DNA of 64,000 nt from Candidatus Kuenenia stuttgartensis (GCA_945875585.1 CAMCLK010000018.1:1-64000); one strand, 5' to 3'. Shown: positions 25,502 to 34,510, counted from the first letter of the stretch. Numbers and translations are program-made. Notes: generated by a model from the sequence alone, not told the origin.

Positions 25502-25939
25502 TTAGGAAATACGACCAGCGGGGTGAGCATGCATGTTGTGGTTGGCAACTTGATCGGGAGTAAGGTGCCAGCCGCAATCATCGCAGGTCAGGGTTTTTTC
25601 GTAGCACGTTGGACAAAGCAGTGGCCCGCCCAAGAAGAATTGGTCCAAACGTTCCTGATCGGAGGAAGCGAGTGTGGAAGAATCTACTGGCAGAGGTGTG
25701 CTCGTTTGGCAACCCGTGCAGACGGCTGTTCGGGATGCATTGAGTACGGGCGAAAAATGGTCGCTGAGGCCTCTGGGAATAACGCCTTTTCCAAGGCACA
25801 GGGGGCAGCTCACGCCTAGTTGCGCCGCGATGGCCTTGCGGATGAATTCGCTTTTGTTGGGAAGTTTGTCGAGAAGATCAGCCAGTTCCTTCTCAACCTT
25901 GAAGGCTACGATGGCTGTTTTTGGGGACCGGGCTGCCAT
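25502..25939 (-). CDS. Ribbon-helix-helix protein with two CxxC zinc-ribbon-like pairs
   Basis: The ATG at 25939 is preceded by GAGG with about 8-nt spacing and gives 145 residues. Residues 5-43 form a CopG/MetJ-type ribbon-helix-helix (KTAIVAFKVEKELADLLDKLPNKSEFIRKAIAAQL), a DNA-binding fold that acts as a dimer. The C-terminal part has eight cysteines in four CxxC pairs (45/48, 74/77, 109/112, 119/122), enough for two zinc sites, and a His-rich tail. A small DNA-binding regulator is likely; target genes are unknown. It is upstream of the lipoprotein gene on the same strand. Confidence 0.75.
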   Translation of the reverse strand: MAARSPKTAIVAFKVEKELADLLDKLPNKSEFIRKAIAAQLGVSCPLCLGKGVIPRGLSDHFSPVLNASRTAVCTGCQTSTPLPVDSSTLASSDQERLDQFFLGGPLLCPTCYEKTLTCDDCGWHLTPDQVANHNMHAHPAGRIS

Positions 25940-26025
25940 GCCACACACCTCAAGACCTGAATTCTCTAAGAACATAGTACCACAACCGCGACACGAGTCC
26001 TATCGAGTCCTAGGAGAAATTGCTC

Positions 26026-27330
26026 ATGCCTGTCGGTCACTTGCTCGCCTGGAATGCCTTAGGTGCCCAAGTTGCTGAGCCACCTTCCTGGTTGTTCGTG
26101 ATACCGTTTGTGCTCCTCTTGTTGTCTGTCATCGCCTTGCCCGGACTTATACCTCACCTTTGGCACAGCAACCGTTTTAAGTTGGCATTGTCACTCGTCT
26201 TGATTGCTTTGGCTGCACCCGGCGTGGCTTTGTCATCCACATTCCACGCGTTCATGGAATACATCGCATTTATGGCCATGGTGGGCTCTCTGTTTGTGGT
26301 AGCAGGGCACATTCACATTGAAGGCCATTGGCGTGGAAAACCATTATCGAATGCAATCTTGCTGCTGACAGGTGCCCTCATGGCCAACGTGCTGGGAACA
26401 ACCGGGGCCAGCATGCTGCTCATTCGGCTGCTGCTCTCCACCAATGAATGGCGGAAGCATCGTTGGCATCTGCCCGTGTTTTTCATTTTTATGGTGAGCA
26501 ATACTGGCGGACTGCTGACGCCACTGGGTGATCCTCCTCTGTTTCTCGGTTATTTGTCAGGTGTGCCGTTTTTCTGGACACTCAAGCTTTGGCCCGCTTG
26601 GCTGATAGTTAATGGAGCCTTGCTGGCTATTTTTTTTGTGATCGATTCGTGGCAGGTTCGCCGTGAGGAACCTCAGGATCTGTCGGGCCGACATGGATTG
26701 ACCATTCAGGGCGCTCGCAATTTTCTGTTTTTGGTCGGAATAGTAGCTGCTGTGCTTTTGAAAGGATGGATGGGCGACAGCACGATCGCGCTTTTGGTTG
26801 CCAGTGGGTTGATGGGCTTGATGGCCCTGTTGGCTTATATTTCGACATCTGCGACAATTCGCTTTGAAAACGGCTTCACTTGGGAACCCGTTCACGAAGT
26901 GGGCGCCTTGTTTCTGGGGCTGTTCCTAACCATGAGCCCGGCAATGGAGTTGCTGGCTTTCCATGCCAACAGCCTGCCCATCACCCAGCCGTGGCACTAT
27001 TTCTGGGTCACTGGGTTGCTTTCGAGTTTTCTGGATAATGCTCCCACCTACGCCGTCATTGCCGTGATCGCCCGCACACAGGCGACTCCTGATGCCTTGA
27101 ATCTTGAAGGCCTTGCTGCAGATCCGCACGGCGCACTATTGCTTGCTGCCATCTGCTGTGGCGCCGTTTTCATGGGTGCCAACACTTATATTGGCAACGG
27201 CCCGAATTTCATGGTGCGCACCATTGCTGTATCGCAGGGCTACCACATGCCCGGGTTTCTGGCGTACTTGGGGTTGTCCATGCTGGTACTTGGGCCCCTC
27301 TATCTTGCCGTCACTTGGATACTGTTCTGA
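26026..27330 (+). CDS. Sodium:proton antiporter, NhaD/citrate-transporter superfamily
   Basis: The ATG at 26026 has AGGAG nine bases upstream and gives 434 residues; a TTG two codons earlier is in frame but overlaps the spacing. About eleven hydrophobic segments span the protein. Conserved ion-transporter motifs include ANVLGTTGASMLLIR in the first half, VSNTGGLLTPLGDPPLFLGYLSGVPFFW, and SSFLDNAPTYAV plus GANTYIGNGPNFMVRTIA in the second half; the two halves form the inverted repeat typical of the IT superfamily. Exchange of Na+ for H+ across the inner membrane is the likely role. Arsenite or dicarboxylate transport are less likely relatives. Confidence 0.85.
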   Translation: MPVGHLLAWNALGAQVAEPPSWLFVIPFVLLLLSVIALPGLIPHLWHSNRFKLALSLVLIALAAPGVALSSTFHAFMEYIAFMAMVGSLFVVAGHIHIEGHWRGKPLSNAILLLTGALMANVLGTTGASMLLIRLLLSTNEWRKHRWHLPVFFIFMVSNTGGLLTPLGDPPLFLGYLSGVPFFWTLKLWPAWLIVNGALLAIFFVIDSWQVRREEPQDLSGRHGLTIQGARNFLFLVGIVAAVLLKGWMGDSTIALLVASGLMGLMALLAYISTSATIRFENGFTWEPVHEVGALFLGLFLTMSPAMELLAFHANSLPITQPWHYFWVTGLLSSFLDNAPTYAVIAVIARTQATPDALNLEGLAADPHGALLLAAICCGAVFMGANTYIGNGPNFMVRTIAVSQGYHMPGFLAYLGLSMLVLGPLYLAVTWILF

Positions 27331-27350
27331 GTTTGAATGCAGTCCCGGAC

Positions 27351-27378
27351 TTGCGACTCTGCCGGGATGAGCTAGAAT
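27351..27378 (+). promoter_or_regulatory. Candidate promoter of the tRNA-His gene
   Basis: TTGCGA (27351-27356) and TAGAAT (27373-27378) are separated by 16 bp. The -10 box ends 10 bp before the tRNA 5' end, so the transcript would begin almost at the mature end. Match and position are good for a sigma-70 promoter. Confidence 0.5.
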
Positions 27379-27388
27379 TCGCTTGGTT

Positions 27389-27462
27389 GGTGGCTGTAGC
27401 TCAGTTGGTAGAGCGTCGGATTGTGGCTCCGAATGTCGCGGGTTCAAGTCCCGTCAGTCACC
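27389..27462 (+). tRNA. tRNA-His (anticodon GTG)
   Basis: A full cloverleaf is visible. The acceptor stem GTGGCTG/CAGTCAC has one G-U pair. The D-arm is GCTC...GAGC. The anticodon stem TCGGA/TCCGA holds loop TTGTGGC, giving anticodon GTG. The T-arm CGGGTTCAAGTCCCG follows. G at 27389 can pair with C at 27462, which are the extra G-1 and C73 identity elements of histidine tRNA. The 3' CCA is not encoded. Confidence 0.95.
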
Positions 27463-27526
27463 CTTCAAATCTGGTGGTGGATCACCGTTCTTCGGTGTCG
27501 TACCGAGCGCGAGGAACGGCACAACG

Positions 27527-29098
27527 GTGAGCCAGTCCCGATATCAACAGTCCTTACCGGCGCCTTTTCCTCCCATCTTTTGTTTGGCGCCACTGGATGT
27601 TTGGTGGCGCTTTCTCACGTCTCCAACTCCATCCATCAGCTGGAAGTATCTGCCCCGAGTGGGGGTTGGTTTATTACTTTCAACCATTGCCACCGTCATT
27701 ACCTTGCCTGAACGTTTAGCAGTTGGTGCCTTGTTGCGCGTTTGGCGCCCACGGCGGGCAGCACCAGTCATCATTCTGGGCTACTACCGTTCGGGTACCA
27801 CCTTCCTTCAATTTTTGCTCGATCGCGATCCGGCCCTTCTTTCACCCAAGTGGAACGAAGCACTTGCTCCCCAAGGGTATGTTCTGTCGTGGACGTTTCT
27901 GCGTTACCTGCTGCTACCGTTTCTTGGCGGCAATAGGCCACAGGACAATGTTTCGTTTGGGTCTGATTTTCCTGCCGAAGACGACTTTGCCCTGTGCAAT
28001 TGGGCCATGGCATCGAGTTTGCCTTCCAGGCACGTGGTGCCGGATTTGGAAGACACTTATAAGAGATTCGACAATCTCAACGATCTAACGGCAGCCGAAC
28101 ATTCTCGATGGTCGTGGCACCAGAAGGCCCTGGTGGACAAGATGCTGTTGCTGCATCCGCGCAGGCGAGCCTTATTGAAAAGCCCGTGCCACACCGCTCG
28201 CATCAGACACCTCATCGCCTTATTTGGTCCTGAAACACGATTTATTCATATCACACGCCATCCACACGCGGTATTTCGCTCGAACGTTGCATTATTCGAC
28301 GCACTCGACCCGATTTACCATTTGCAGGACCCACTTTCTCGCGAAGAGCTCGAGCGGCGTATCCTTGCCGATTATCTGTCTACAGAGGCGCAGTTCGAGG
28401 CGGATCGCTCTGCTATTCCTGCTGGCATGCTCGCCGAGGTCCGGTTGCCCGATTTGCAAGCAGATCCGCTTGGCGAGGTTCAGCGGTTATACCGTGAACT
28501 GGATTTACCGTTGTCGGATGCAGCCGTTGAGAAAATGCGCCTCTACCTAGATGCTGAAAAAGACTATCGAGGCAACAAACATGCAGGCTGGACCGATGCT
28601 GAAAAGGCGCGGCTTGAGCCTGCTTTGGCATCACTGACCAAGCAGTTTGAGTCTGGCCCTGCCACACTTGCGAAAGCACCGCTGTCAGCCCCGCTGATAC
28701 TCGATCCAAAAACGCGCATTCCGCGGTTGCTAATTGGTGGATTGCTTGCGGTATTGCTTTCTATTGCCGGTGCCGTGGCATGGGGAGCAGCCATGGCGTG
28801 GTTCAACAGGCCGTGCCATCCATTTTGGTGCTGGCCCATTGGGGTTGTGGTTGGGTTGGCTTCACGTTTTCTGGCCGTGCGGGGTTCGCCAATTCTCGGT
28901 GCCATAGCCGGGGTAGCCGCGTGCGCATCGCTGGTGTTGGCAGCCATGACGGCGGCATGGTTGAGTGGGGGTGGCTCATGGACCGATTGGTTGAGTAACC
29001 CGGTAGGTCTTCCCGTTTGGCTTTTTATCCCCAATATTGTTTTCTGGTGGCATGTCGGTGGTATGTCCGCGTGGAAGACCGCTACCAGACGTTGGTGA
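27527..29098 (+). CDS. Sulfotransferase family protein with C-terminal membrane domain
   Basis: The open frame begins inside the tRNA, so the likely start is the GTG at 27527, 12 bases after GAGG (523 residues); this start is uncertain. The PAPS 5'-phosphosulfate loop GYYRSGTTFL is at about 85-94, and the 3'-phosphate segment FIHITRHPHAVFRS is near 240. A hydrophobic stretch (about 45-60) precedes the catalytic domain. After residue 400 come four hydrophobic helices (GGLLAVLLSIAGAVAWGAAMAW and following), an unusual tail for this family. It probably sulfates a lipid, polysaccharide or protein at the membrane; the acceptor is unknown. Confidence 0.82.
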   Translation: MSQSRYQQSLPAPFPPIFCLAPLDVWWRFLTSPTPSISWKYLPRVGVGLLLSTIATVITLPERLAVGALLRVWRPRRAAPVIILGYYRSGTTFLQFLLDRDPALLSPKWNEALAPQGYVLSWTFLRYLLLPFLGGNRPQDNVSFGSDFPAEDDFALCNWAMASSLPSRHVVPDLEDTYKRFDNLNDLTAAEHSRWSWHQKALVDKMLLLHPRRRALLKSPCHTARIRHLIALFGPETRFIHITRHPHAVFRSNVALFDALDPIYHLQDPLSREELERRILADYLSTEAQFEADRSAIPAGMLAEVRLPDLQADPLGEVQRLYRELDLPLSDAAVEKMRLYLDAEKDYRGNKHAGWTDAEKARLEPALASLTKQFESGPATLAKAPLSAPLILDPKTRIPRLLIGGLLAVLLSIAGAVAWGAAMAWFNRPCHPFWCWPIGVVVGLASRFLAVRGSPILGAIAGVAACASLVLAAMTAAWLSGGGSWTDWLSNPVGLPVWLFIPNIVFWWHVGGMSAWKTATRRW

Positions 29099-29121
29099 CA
29101 CCTGTCATTTGTGGACTAATA

Positions 29122-30297
29122 TCAACGTTGTCTTTCAATGCCATTTGCCGCAATGCGGTATTGAATGCCTCGCCATGTGAACCCGCGTGCTATGCCCGCC
29201 CGGAACGCGACAAAAAAAGATACAATGTCGGCTATTGGTAGCAGTGCTGCAAAGTGCCAGCGAATGTGCCGCAACCGCGCATGATGATCTGGAAACAGGT
29301 GAAACATCGCGCGGCGGCGCATGGTTATCCGGCCAATGATCATCGCAATATGAATCAGCAACGCGCACTGCACCAGCCAAGGAGTGGTAATGATGCCGGG
29401 AACAGTGAGCGCGATCACTGTGGCGGTGTAATAGATGGCAAATATGCAAGAAAAGGCCGCCGCTTTGGCATAGACCCGGTATGTGGTCGCTCGCACGAGC
29501 ACGCTTTGGCGAACTGCCCAATTAAAGAAAGGAATGATCTTATCGATCGGTTCACTGATAACCATACCGCCCGCACTGAAGCCAACCGTTCCGCCGACCG
29601 CGTCGCACTGTTTTTTTACCATCAGGTCGTCGGTAGCCGCTGTGCTCCATGCGTGAAGTAGGTTCATTCGAGTCATGAATGACCTTCTGAAAGCCATGGA
29701 TCCGCCCCAAACAGTACCGGTGTTGACGTGCAGCATGCAGAGGGTGGAGTCCCATGCCGCATGGAACTTCGGAGCAAATCCATTGGTTTCGGGGAAATGC
29801 CAGCGGAAACCGCTGCTGACATCACATGTTTCGAGTCGGCGAACAAGCGCTGTTAGCCACTGGTCGTCACGTACCATGCCATCGGAGTCTGCAAACACCA
29901 GAATTTCAGAGTCCGGATCTGTCGCCTCAATGGCAGCGATTTGGTTGGAAATTTTGGAAACGCAATCTGGTAACTGCGGCGCCACCACGAGCTGTGCGGA
30001 AGTCTTGGGGAACCGCTTCATCAACTCGTTAATGATGGCGACAGAAGCGTCGTTGGCATCGTCAACACCGAAGACAATCTCGTAGTTTGGATAGTCGTGG
30101 TTGAAGTGTGCTGCCAAGGCCTGTTCAAGTCCTGGTTCATTGCCCTTACACGGAATGATCAGGGAAACACGGGGCATTTGACCGGAAGCAGGCTCGCAAC
30201 GATTGGGCAATAAGCACACGCGCAGGCTGATCACGATCCCGAACAATGACAGTAGCGCCATGAGCACGGCGATCGTGACATACGCTGATTCGAACAT
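29122..30297 (-). CDS. Membrane glycosyltransferase family 2 (ceramide glucosyltransferase-like)
   Basis: The ATG at 30297, preceded by AGGGGCAGG, gives 391 residues. One N-terminal membrane helix is followed by the GT-A domain: VSLIIPCKGNEPGLEQAL, FGVDDAND (first Asp pair), VFADSDG (DxD metal site) and STAATDDLMV (catalytic Asp). At least three C-terminal helices anchor it. The layout resembles GT21 ceramide glucosyltransferases and the HpnI group, but the (Q/R)xxRW motif reads RQSVLVR here. It probably transfers a sugar to a lipid carrier on the cytoplasmic face. It lies 48 bp downstream of the haem-c gene. Confidence 0.82.
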   Translation of the reverse strand: MFESAYVTIAVLMALLSLFGIVISLRVCLLPNRCEPASGQMPRVSLIIPCKGNEPGLEQALAAHFNHDYPNYEIVFGVDDANDASVAIINELMKRFPKTSAQLVVAPQLPDCVSKISNQIAAIEATDPDSEILVFADSDGMVRDDQWLTALVRRLETCDVSSGFRWHFPETNGFAPKFHAAWDSTLCMLHVNTGTVWGGSMAFRRSFMTRMNLLHAWSTAATDDLMVKKQCDAVGGTVGFSAGGMVISEPIDKIIPFFNWAVRQSVLVRATTYRVYAKAAAFSCIFAIYYTATVIALTVPGIITTPWLVQCALLIHIAMIIGRITMRRRAMFHLFPDHHARLRHIRWHFAALLPIADIVSFFVAFRAGIARGFTWRGIQYRIAANGIERQR

Positions 30298-30345
30298 CCT
30301 GCCCCTTTCCAGCCAGTATCGATGACCAATCAACCGTTGGCCGTC

Positions 30346-33306
30346 TCATCCACCTTGTTGTAGAAGGTAGGCAAGGAGGTCTGCCATGGAGGCTGGCGGT
30401 ATTTCCTTTTCCAGTCCCTCTGGCATGAGTGATTGACCGGTAGCTTCTACCTGATCTATCTGTCCGCGTAGGAGAACTTCCTCAACGGCCTCGGCTCGTC
30501 GCAAGGTAAGGCTGCTGGCCGTTTCCACCGAAGTCAGCCCTGTCGTGGTACGACCGGTTTTCAGTGTCACCAATTGGTTCACATACCGTGCATCGATTTC
30601 ACGGTTGGGGTCGAGAATGGCTACCAGTAAGGTGGCTTTGTCTTTTCCCTTGAGTGCCGCGAGCAAGTCTGGCCCTACGGTGTGACCGTGGTTTTCAAGC
30701 CTGTGGCAGGTGGCGCAGTTCTTGCGGAAAACTAATTGGCCTTTTTCGGCATCAGCAGGCTGGGTTGGAGTTATTGCAGTTTTGTATGCTTCGAGAACCT
30801 TGACGCGCGTTGTTGAACCGCTGGTGAGCTTGGCCGCCAGCTCCGATTTATTGGTTTCGGTGGCGTGTTTTGCCAGACGCAATCGAGTTGAGCTTTCCAG
30901 AAGCCCCTGTGGCACATCGCCGCGTTCAAATGCTGTCAGCAAGGCGTTGCGGCCCAAAGCGGAACCAACCAAATAAAGTTCTGCCTCGCGGCGCCCTGCT
31001 GCAGAAAGGGATTTCAATGAACCGACTACCGAACCCACCGTATTGGCATTGAATGAACGAGTAGCCAAGCCTTGAATGGCGGCGGTTTGAAGCTCAACGG
31101 GCGACCGCGCCGATAGCCAATCGCCTAGAACTTCGGCGGTGGGCTCGTCGGGTGAAAGTAGGGCCAAGGCCAGGTTGTCGAGTCGATCGGTCAGCGGCAA
31201 GGCTGAGTTGGTCGATTGCTTCATGGCTCGTTCGAGGCGTGCGCGGACCGTTGAAAGTGCTGTTTTTGCGTACATGTTGTCTGTTTTGTCCATATCGGCC
31301 AGCGTTGTTCCCGCGCGTCTCATGCCGCGTGCCAGATTGACCAACGCGGGTGCCTGCCACGATTCCGGAAGGCGAGCCCACGACTTCAAGAAAGCAGTGC
31401 GTTCGGCGGTGGTTCCGGCACCAGCCTGAATGGCTAGCCGGCCGATGCCGTCTCGGGTTGCCGGACCGGGAACCTTGCCTCCTGTGAGCTTAACCCAGGC
31501 CTCAAGAATTTGGCCGTGGTCCTGAATGGCCACGCTCAAGGCCGCCAGACTGATCCAAGGATCGGCAGCGTCGCGTTCGAGGGCGGCGGCCACCAGTTCC
31601 GGAACAGGTCTGCCAGAGGCACCCATGGCTGCTACGGCTTGCAGACGCACCCGGGGCGACGCATCGGTTGCCACCACGGCGAGTTCCGCTGCCATAGCGC
31701 GCGCGCGGTCGGATGAACCACCAACCAAGATGGCAGCTTGCTCCCGCACTTCGGGCCGCGCGTGGTTCAGCGCCTTCCGTAACTGGGATTCATCGAGGGC
31801 GCTCAACCGGTCAAGTGTCCAAAGACCGTGAATCCAGCCAACCCATGGCAGGTCCGTTTTTAACGATTTCGTAATGGCTGCTGGCGTGGATGGATCTGTC
31901 CGTTCAATTAAAAGTCGCTGTGCGGTGGTGCGCCGCCATGGATTTGGATCGGCAAGCCATGCAACTAAGCCATCGACCGTTTCTGGGGCTTTCACCAACT
32001 GCGGTTTGAAGTTGGCATCGCGCAACCGCCAGATGCGCCCGCGGCCAGCCGTCTCGAGGCGTAATCGCTTAAGAATGTCTTCTGGGAGCGACAATGGGGT
32101 TTCAATCGCCTCTCGGTAAAAATCGCACACGACCATGCCGCCATCAGGCCCTACCGACAGGTGCACAGGTCTGAAGAAGTTGTCTTTGGATGCCAAGATT
32201 TCACAATCAGCATCGGCATGGCGGGCCACGAAGCCGGATCCTGATGGCTCGATGATATCGCGATGGATCAGGTTGTTGGCGGGATCGCAGGTGATGACAG
32301 ACCCCTGCAGTATTTGGGAGAAAGCAGGCCCTTCAAAAAATGCCGGACTGCAAGCCGAGGTGGTAAATCCACCCGCCACAAGTTCGGTTGTGGGGAATCG
32401 TTTGGCATCGGGGCTACCCGCCCTGCGTCCGGTGCGTTCCACCCTCCATGGTTCGAAGGCGCTGATGCGAAAAAGCTTTGTCGCGGCTCCGTGATCGGGA
32501 ATATCGACAGTAAGAGGCGGAGGAACCAGCGCCGGATTACGGCGTACCACGCGGTCTTCCAGTGCCAGAAACCGTAGATGCTGGCTATTGGTGTTGGTAA
32601 ACCAGTGCCCGGCGGCATCGTGCGCCAATCCATATTGGCCACCACCGGTGACCGCTTCCATTTCCCACGGTTTGTCTGGGTTGAACGAGCAGGCCCGACC
32701 ACGAAGTTCTAATTTGGAGTCTGGTTTTTCGGGGCAGAACAGCGTGCCGCCGGTGCCGCCCACCATGATCCGTACGCGACCATCGAGGTCAAGGCACAGC
32801 GTGTTCACCAACTGCTGGATGTTAGGAAGGATAAATCCTGTCAGCAAGACTTTGCGTTCATCCGCGACACCGTCGCCATTGGTGTCTTTCAGATAAATAA
32901 TATCTGGTGCCACGGCTACAATCACGCCGCTGCGCCAAGGCAGTATCCCCATGGGAAATCGTAGTCCCTTGGCAAACATCGTGCCCTTATCATACAGGCC
33001 GTCAGCATTGGTGTCTTCCAGCATGCGGATCGTGCCACTGCTGATTTCGCCAGTTCCCACGCCTTTGTTGGGGTACCCGCGCATTTCAGCAACAAACATC
33101 CGGCCGCGTTCGTCGAATGCCGCACACACAGGATCGACGACATCTGGCTCACTTGCCATGAGGTCGACAACCAGGCCGTGCTGTGTTTTGAAAGTTGCTC
33201 GCGCTTCGCCCGGGGCCAATGGTCCTTCGGGCGGTGTCAGGAATTCCTGAGATGGTGCGAGTGTTGCTGCCCAAAACAGGAACGTTGAAGCAATCGTGCT
33301 AGCCAT
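30346..33306 (-). CDS. PVC-type beta-propeller / HEAT / haem-c protein
   Basis: GGAG nine bases before the ATG at 33306 supports a 986-residue product with a signal peptide of about 20 residues; upstream in-frame ATGs at 33312 and 33366 are alternatives. The N-terminal half is a sugar-dehydrogenase-like beta-propeller (VCAAFDERGRMFVAEMRG, DTNADGLYDKGTMF, DTNGDGVADE, calcium-loop-like). HEAT-like helical repeats fill the middle (ARPEVREQAAILVGG, DASPRVRLQAVAAMG). A single c-type haem site, CATCH, sits about 75 residues from the C-terminus. This composite is common in planctomycetes and verrucomicrobia; a periplasmic electron-transferring dehydrogenase is assumed, substrate unknown. It diverges from the ATP-grasp gene. 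Confidence 0.88.
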   Translation of the reverse strand: MASTIASTFLFWAATLAPSQEFLTPPEGPLAPGEARATFKTQHGLVVDLMASEPDVVDPVCAAFDERGRMFVAEMRGYPNKGVGTGEISSGTIRMLEDTNADGLYDKGTMFAKGLRFPMGILPWRSGVIVAVAPDIIYLKDTNGDGVADERKVLLTGFILPNIQQLVNTLCLDLDGRVRIMVGGTGGTLFCPEKPDSKLELRGRACSFNPDKPWEMEAVTGGGQYGLAHDAAGHWFTNTNSQHLRFLALEDRVVRRNPALVPPPLTVDIPDHGAATKLFRISAFEPWRVERTGRRAGSPDAKRFPTTELVAGGFTTSACSPAFFEGPAFSQILQGSVITCDPANNLIHRDIIEPSGSGFVARHADADCEILASKDNFFRPVHLSVGPDGGMVVCDFYREAIETPLSLPEDILKRLRLETAGRGRIWRLRDANFKPQLVKAPETVDGLVAWLADPNPWRRTTAQRLLIERTDPSTPAAITKSLKTDLPWVGWIHGLWTLDRLSALDESQLRKALNHARPEVREQAAILVGGSSDRARAMAAELAVVATDASPRVRLQAVAAMGASGRPVPELVAAALERDAADPWISLAALSVAIQDHGQILEAWVKLTGGKVPGPATRDGIGRLAIQAGAGTTAERTAFLKSWARLPESWQAPALVNLARGMRRAGTTLADMDKTDNMYAKTALSTVRARLERAMKQSTNSALPLTDRLDNLALALLSPDEPTAEVLGDWLSARSPVELQTAAIQGLATRSFNANTVGSVVGSLKSLSAAGRREAELYLVGSALGRNALLTAFERGDVPQGLLESSTRLRLAKHATETNKSELAAKLTSGSTTRVKVLEAYKTAITPTQPADAEKGQLVFRKNCATCHRLENHGHTVGPDLLAALKGKDKATLLVAILDPNREIDARYVNQLVTLKTGRTTTGLTSVETASSLTLRRAEAVEEVLLRGQIDQVEATGQSLMPEGLEKEIPPASMADLLAYLLQQGG

Positions 33307-33383
33307 AATCATGTGCTCCGCGCGGAGAGGCAGGATTTGTAGATTAACCGGAAGTTCGTGAGTCATCAACAACCGGGAATTCC

Positions 33384-34454
33384 ATGTTGAAGCGATTGAT
33401 TCTGGTGGGTGCGAGTGTCCGCGCTTGTGCCGCATCGGCGGTGAAGGCAGGATTTGCGCCGGAAGCGTTTGATCTCTTTGCCGATGCGGACCTGCGGGCG
33501 CTATGTCCAACTACTTGTTTAGTAAATGGTTATGGCAATCTCGACACGGTGTTTTCCGCTGGTCCCGAACCGTGGATGTATACCGGCGGGCTGGAAAATC
33601 GTCCACGGTTGATCGACCGATTGGCCCTGCTGCGCCCTCTCTGGGGTATATCTGGCCAAGCCTTGCGGCATGCCAAAAGGCCTTGGCACTGGTGCAGATT
33701 ACTACGGGATGCCGGTTTTACTGTGCCGGATTGGGTTTCAGAGGAAGGACCACGCTTGGTTAAGCCATTGGCAGGTGCTGGCGGCAAGGGCGTGGAGCCA
33801 TGGTTATCGAATCGGAAGCCAGCTCCCTGGCGGGCATTTTTGCAGGAACGCATTGGTGGCGATTGCTCAGTGTCTGGATTGTATTGCGCGCTGGAAAATC
33901 GTGTGGTCTTGCTGGGTGTCACCAGACAAATGGTTGGCGCGCCTATGGGGCCATTTGCGTATCGTGGAAGCATCGGCCCCTTGAAACTCGATACTGATGT
34001 GCAGGCAGATATGCAATCCATGGGATCCGTACTGGGCGAAACTATGGGATTGCGCGGCTTGTTTGGGGTGGATGGGATACTGACGCCAACCGGATTTGTA
34101 CCTGTAGAAATCAATCCCCGTTATCCTGCTTCCGCAGAAGTTGTTGAACGCGCCACAGGAATGTCCATGGCGCGTTGGCACGCGGCAGCCTTTGGTTTAG
34201 GCGATATTCCTGCAATGCAACCGCCACGTGGAGCTGTGGCGAAAGAGATCATTTATGCCGCGCGGCAGACGCTGGTTCCGGAAGGGCTTGGGATTTTTGA
34301 AGAAATTGCTGATATTCCGGACGCTTCAACTGTTGTTCAATCCGGTTGGCCAATCCTGACGTGCCTGTCTGAGGGGGCCGACGAGTTGGAAACCATGACG
34401 CGCCTGAAAGAACTGCGCGTTCGAGTGGAGCAAAAACTAGCCAACAACGGCTAG
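33384..34454 (+). CDS. ATP-grasp domain protein
   Basis: This 356-residue cytoplasmic enzyme carries ATP-grasp features: PRLVKPLAGAGGKGV (phosphate loop), the FLQERIGGDCSVSGLY hinge, and GLFGVDGILTPTGFVPVEINPRYPASAE (metal ligands Asp, Glu, Asn). An N-terminal Rossmann-like region (LILVGASVRACAASAVKAGF) precedes the ligase. Proteins of this kind occur in H4MPT/methylofuran C1 gene sets of methylotrophs and planctomycetes ('orf17' type). That link is an inference supported by the mch cluster about 10 kb away. The ATG lies 78 bp from the divergent haem-c start. A hairpin overlaps its stop codon. Confidence 0.75.
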   Translation: MLKRLILVGASVRACAASAVKAGFAPEAFDLFADADLRALCPTTCLVNGYGNLDTVFSAGPEPWMYTGGLENRPRLIDRLALLRPLWGISGQALRHAKRPWHWCRLLRDAGFTVPDWVSEEGPRLVKPLAGAGGKGVEPWLSNRKPAPWRAFLQERIGGDCSVSGLYCALENRVVLLGVTRQMVGAPMGPFAYRGSIGPLKLDTDVQADMQSMGSVLGETMGLRGLFGVDGILTPTGFVPVEINPRYPASAEVVERATGMSMARWHAAAFGLGDIPAMQPPRGAVAKEIIYAARQTLVPEGLGIFEEIADIPDASTVVQSGWPILTCLSEGADELETMTRLKELRVRVEQKLANNG

Positions 34455-34457
34455 TTT
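34434..34457. terminator. Bidirectional terminator overlapping the ATP-grasp stop codon
   Basis: Perfect 9-bp arms AAACTAGCC (34434-34442) and GGCTAGTTT (34449-34457) enclose AACAAC. On the minus strand the stem runs into TTTTTG, giving a good terminator 54 bp past the DUF2293 stop. On the plus strand only TTT follows, so it is weaker for the ATP-grasp gene, whose TAG lies inside the right arm. Confidence 0.65.
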
Positions 34458-34510
34458 GAAGCCGTGGAGTGAATGCGGAATTAACAACGCGTTGATCCTG
34501 ACTGGAGCTT

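Noticed and set aside
27383..27526. N-terminal extension of the sulfotransferase frame through the tRNA gene
   Set aside because: Translation of a tRNA sequence is not plausible; the GTG at 27527 is a better start.
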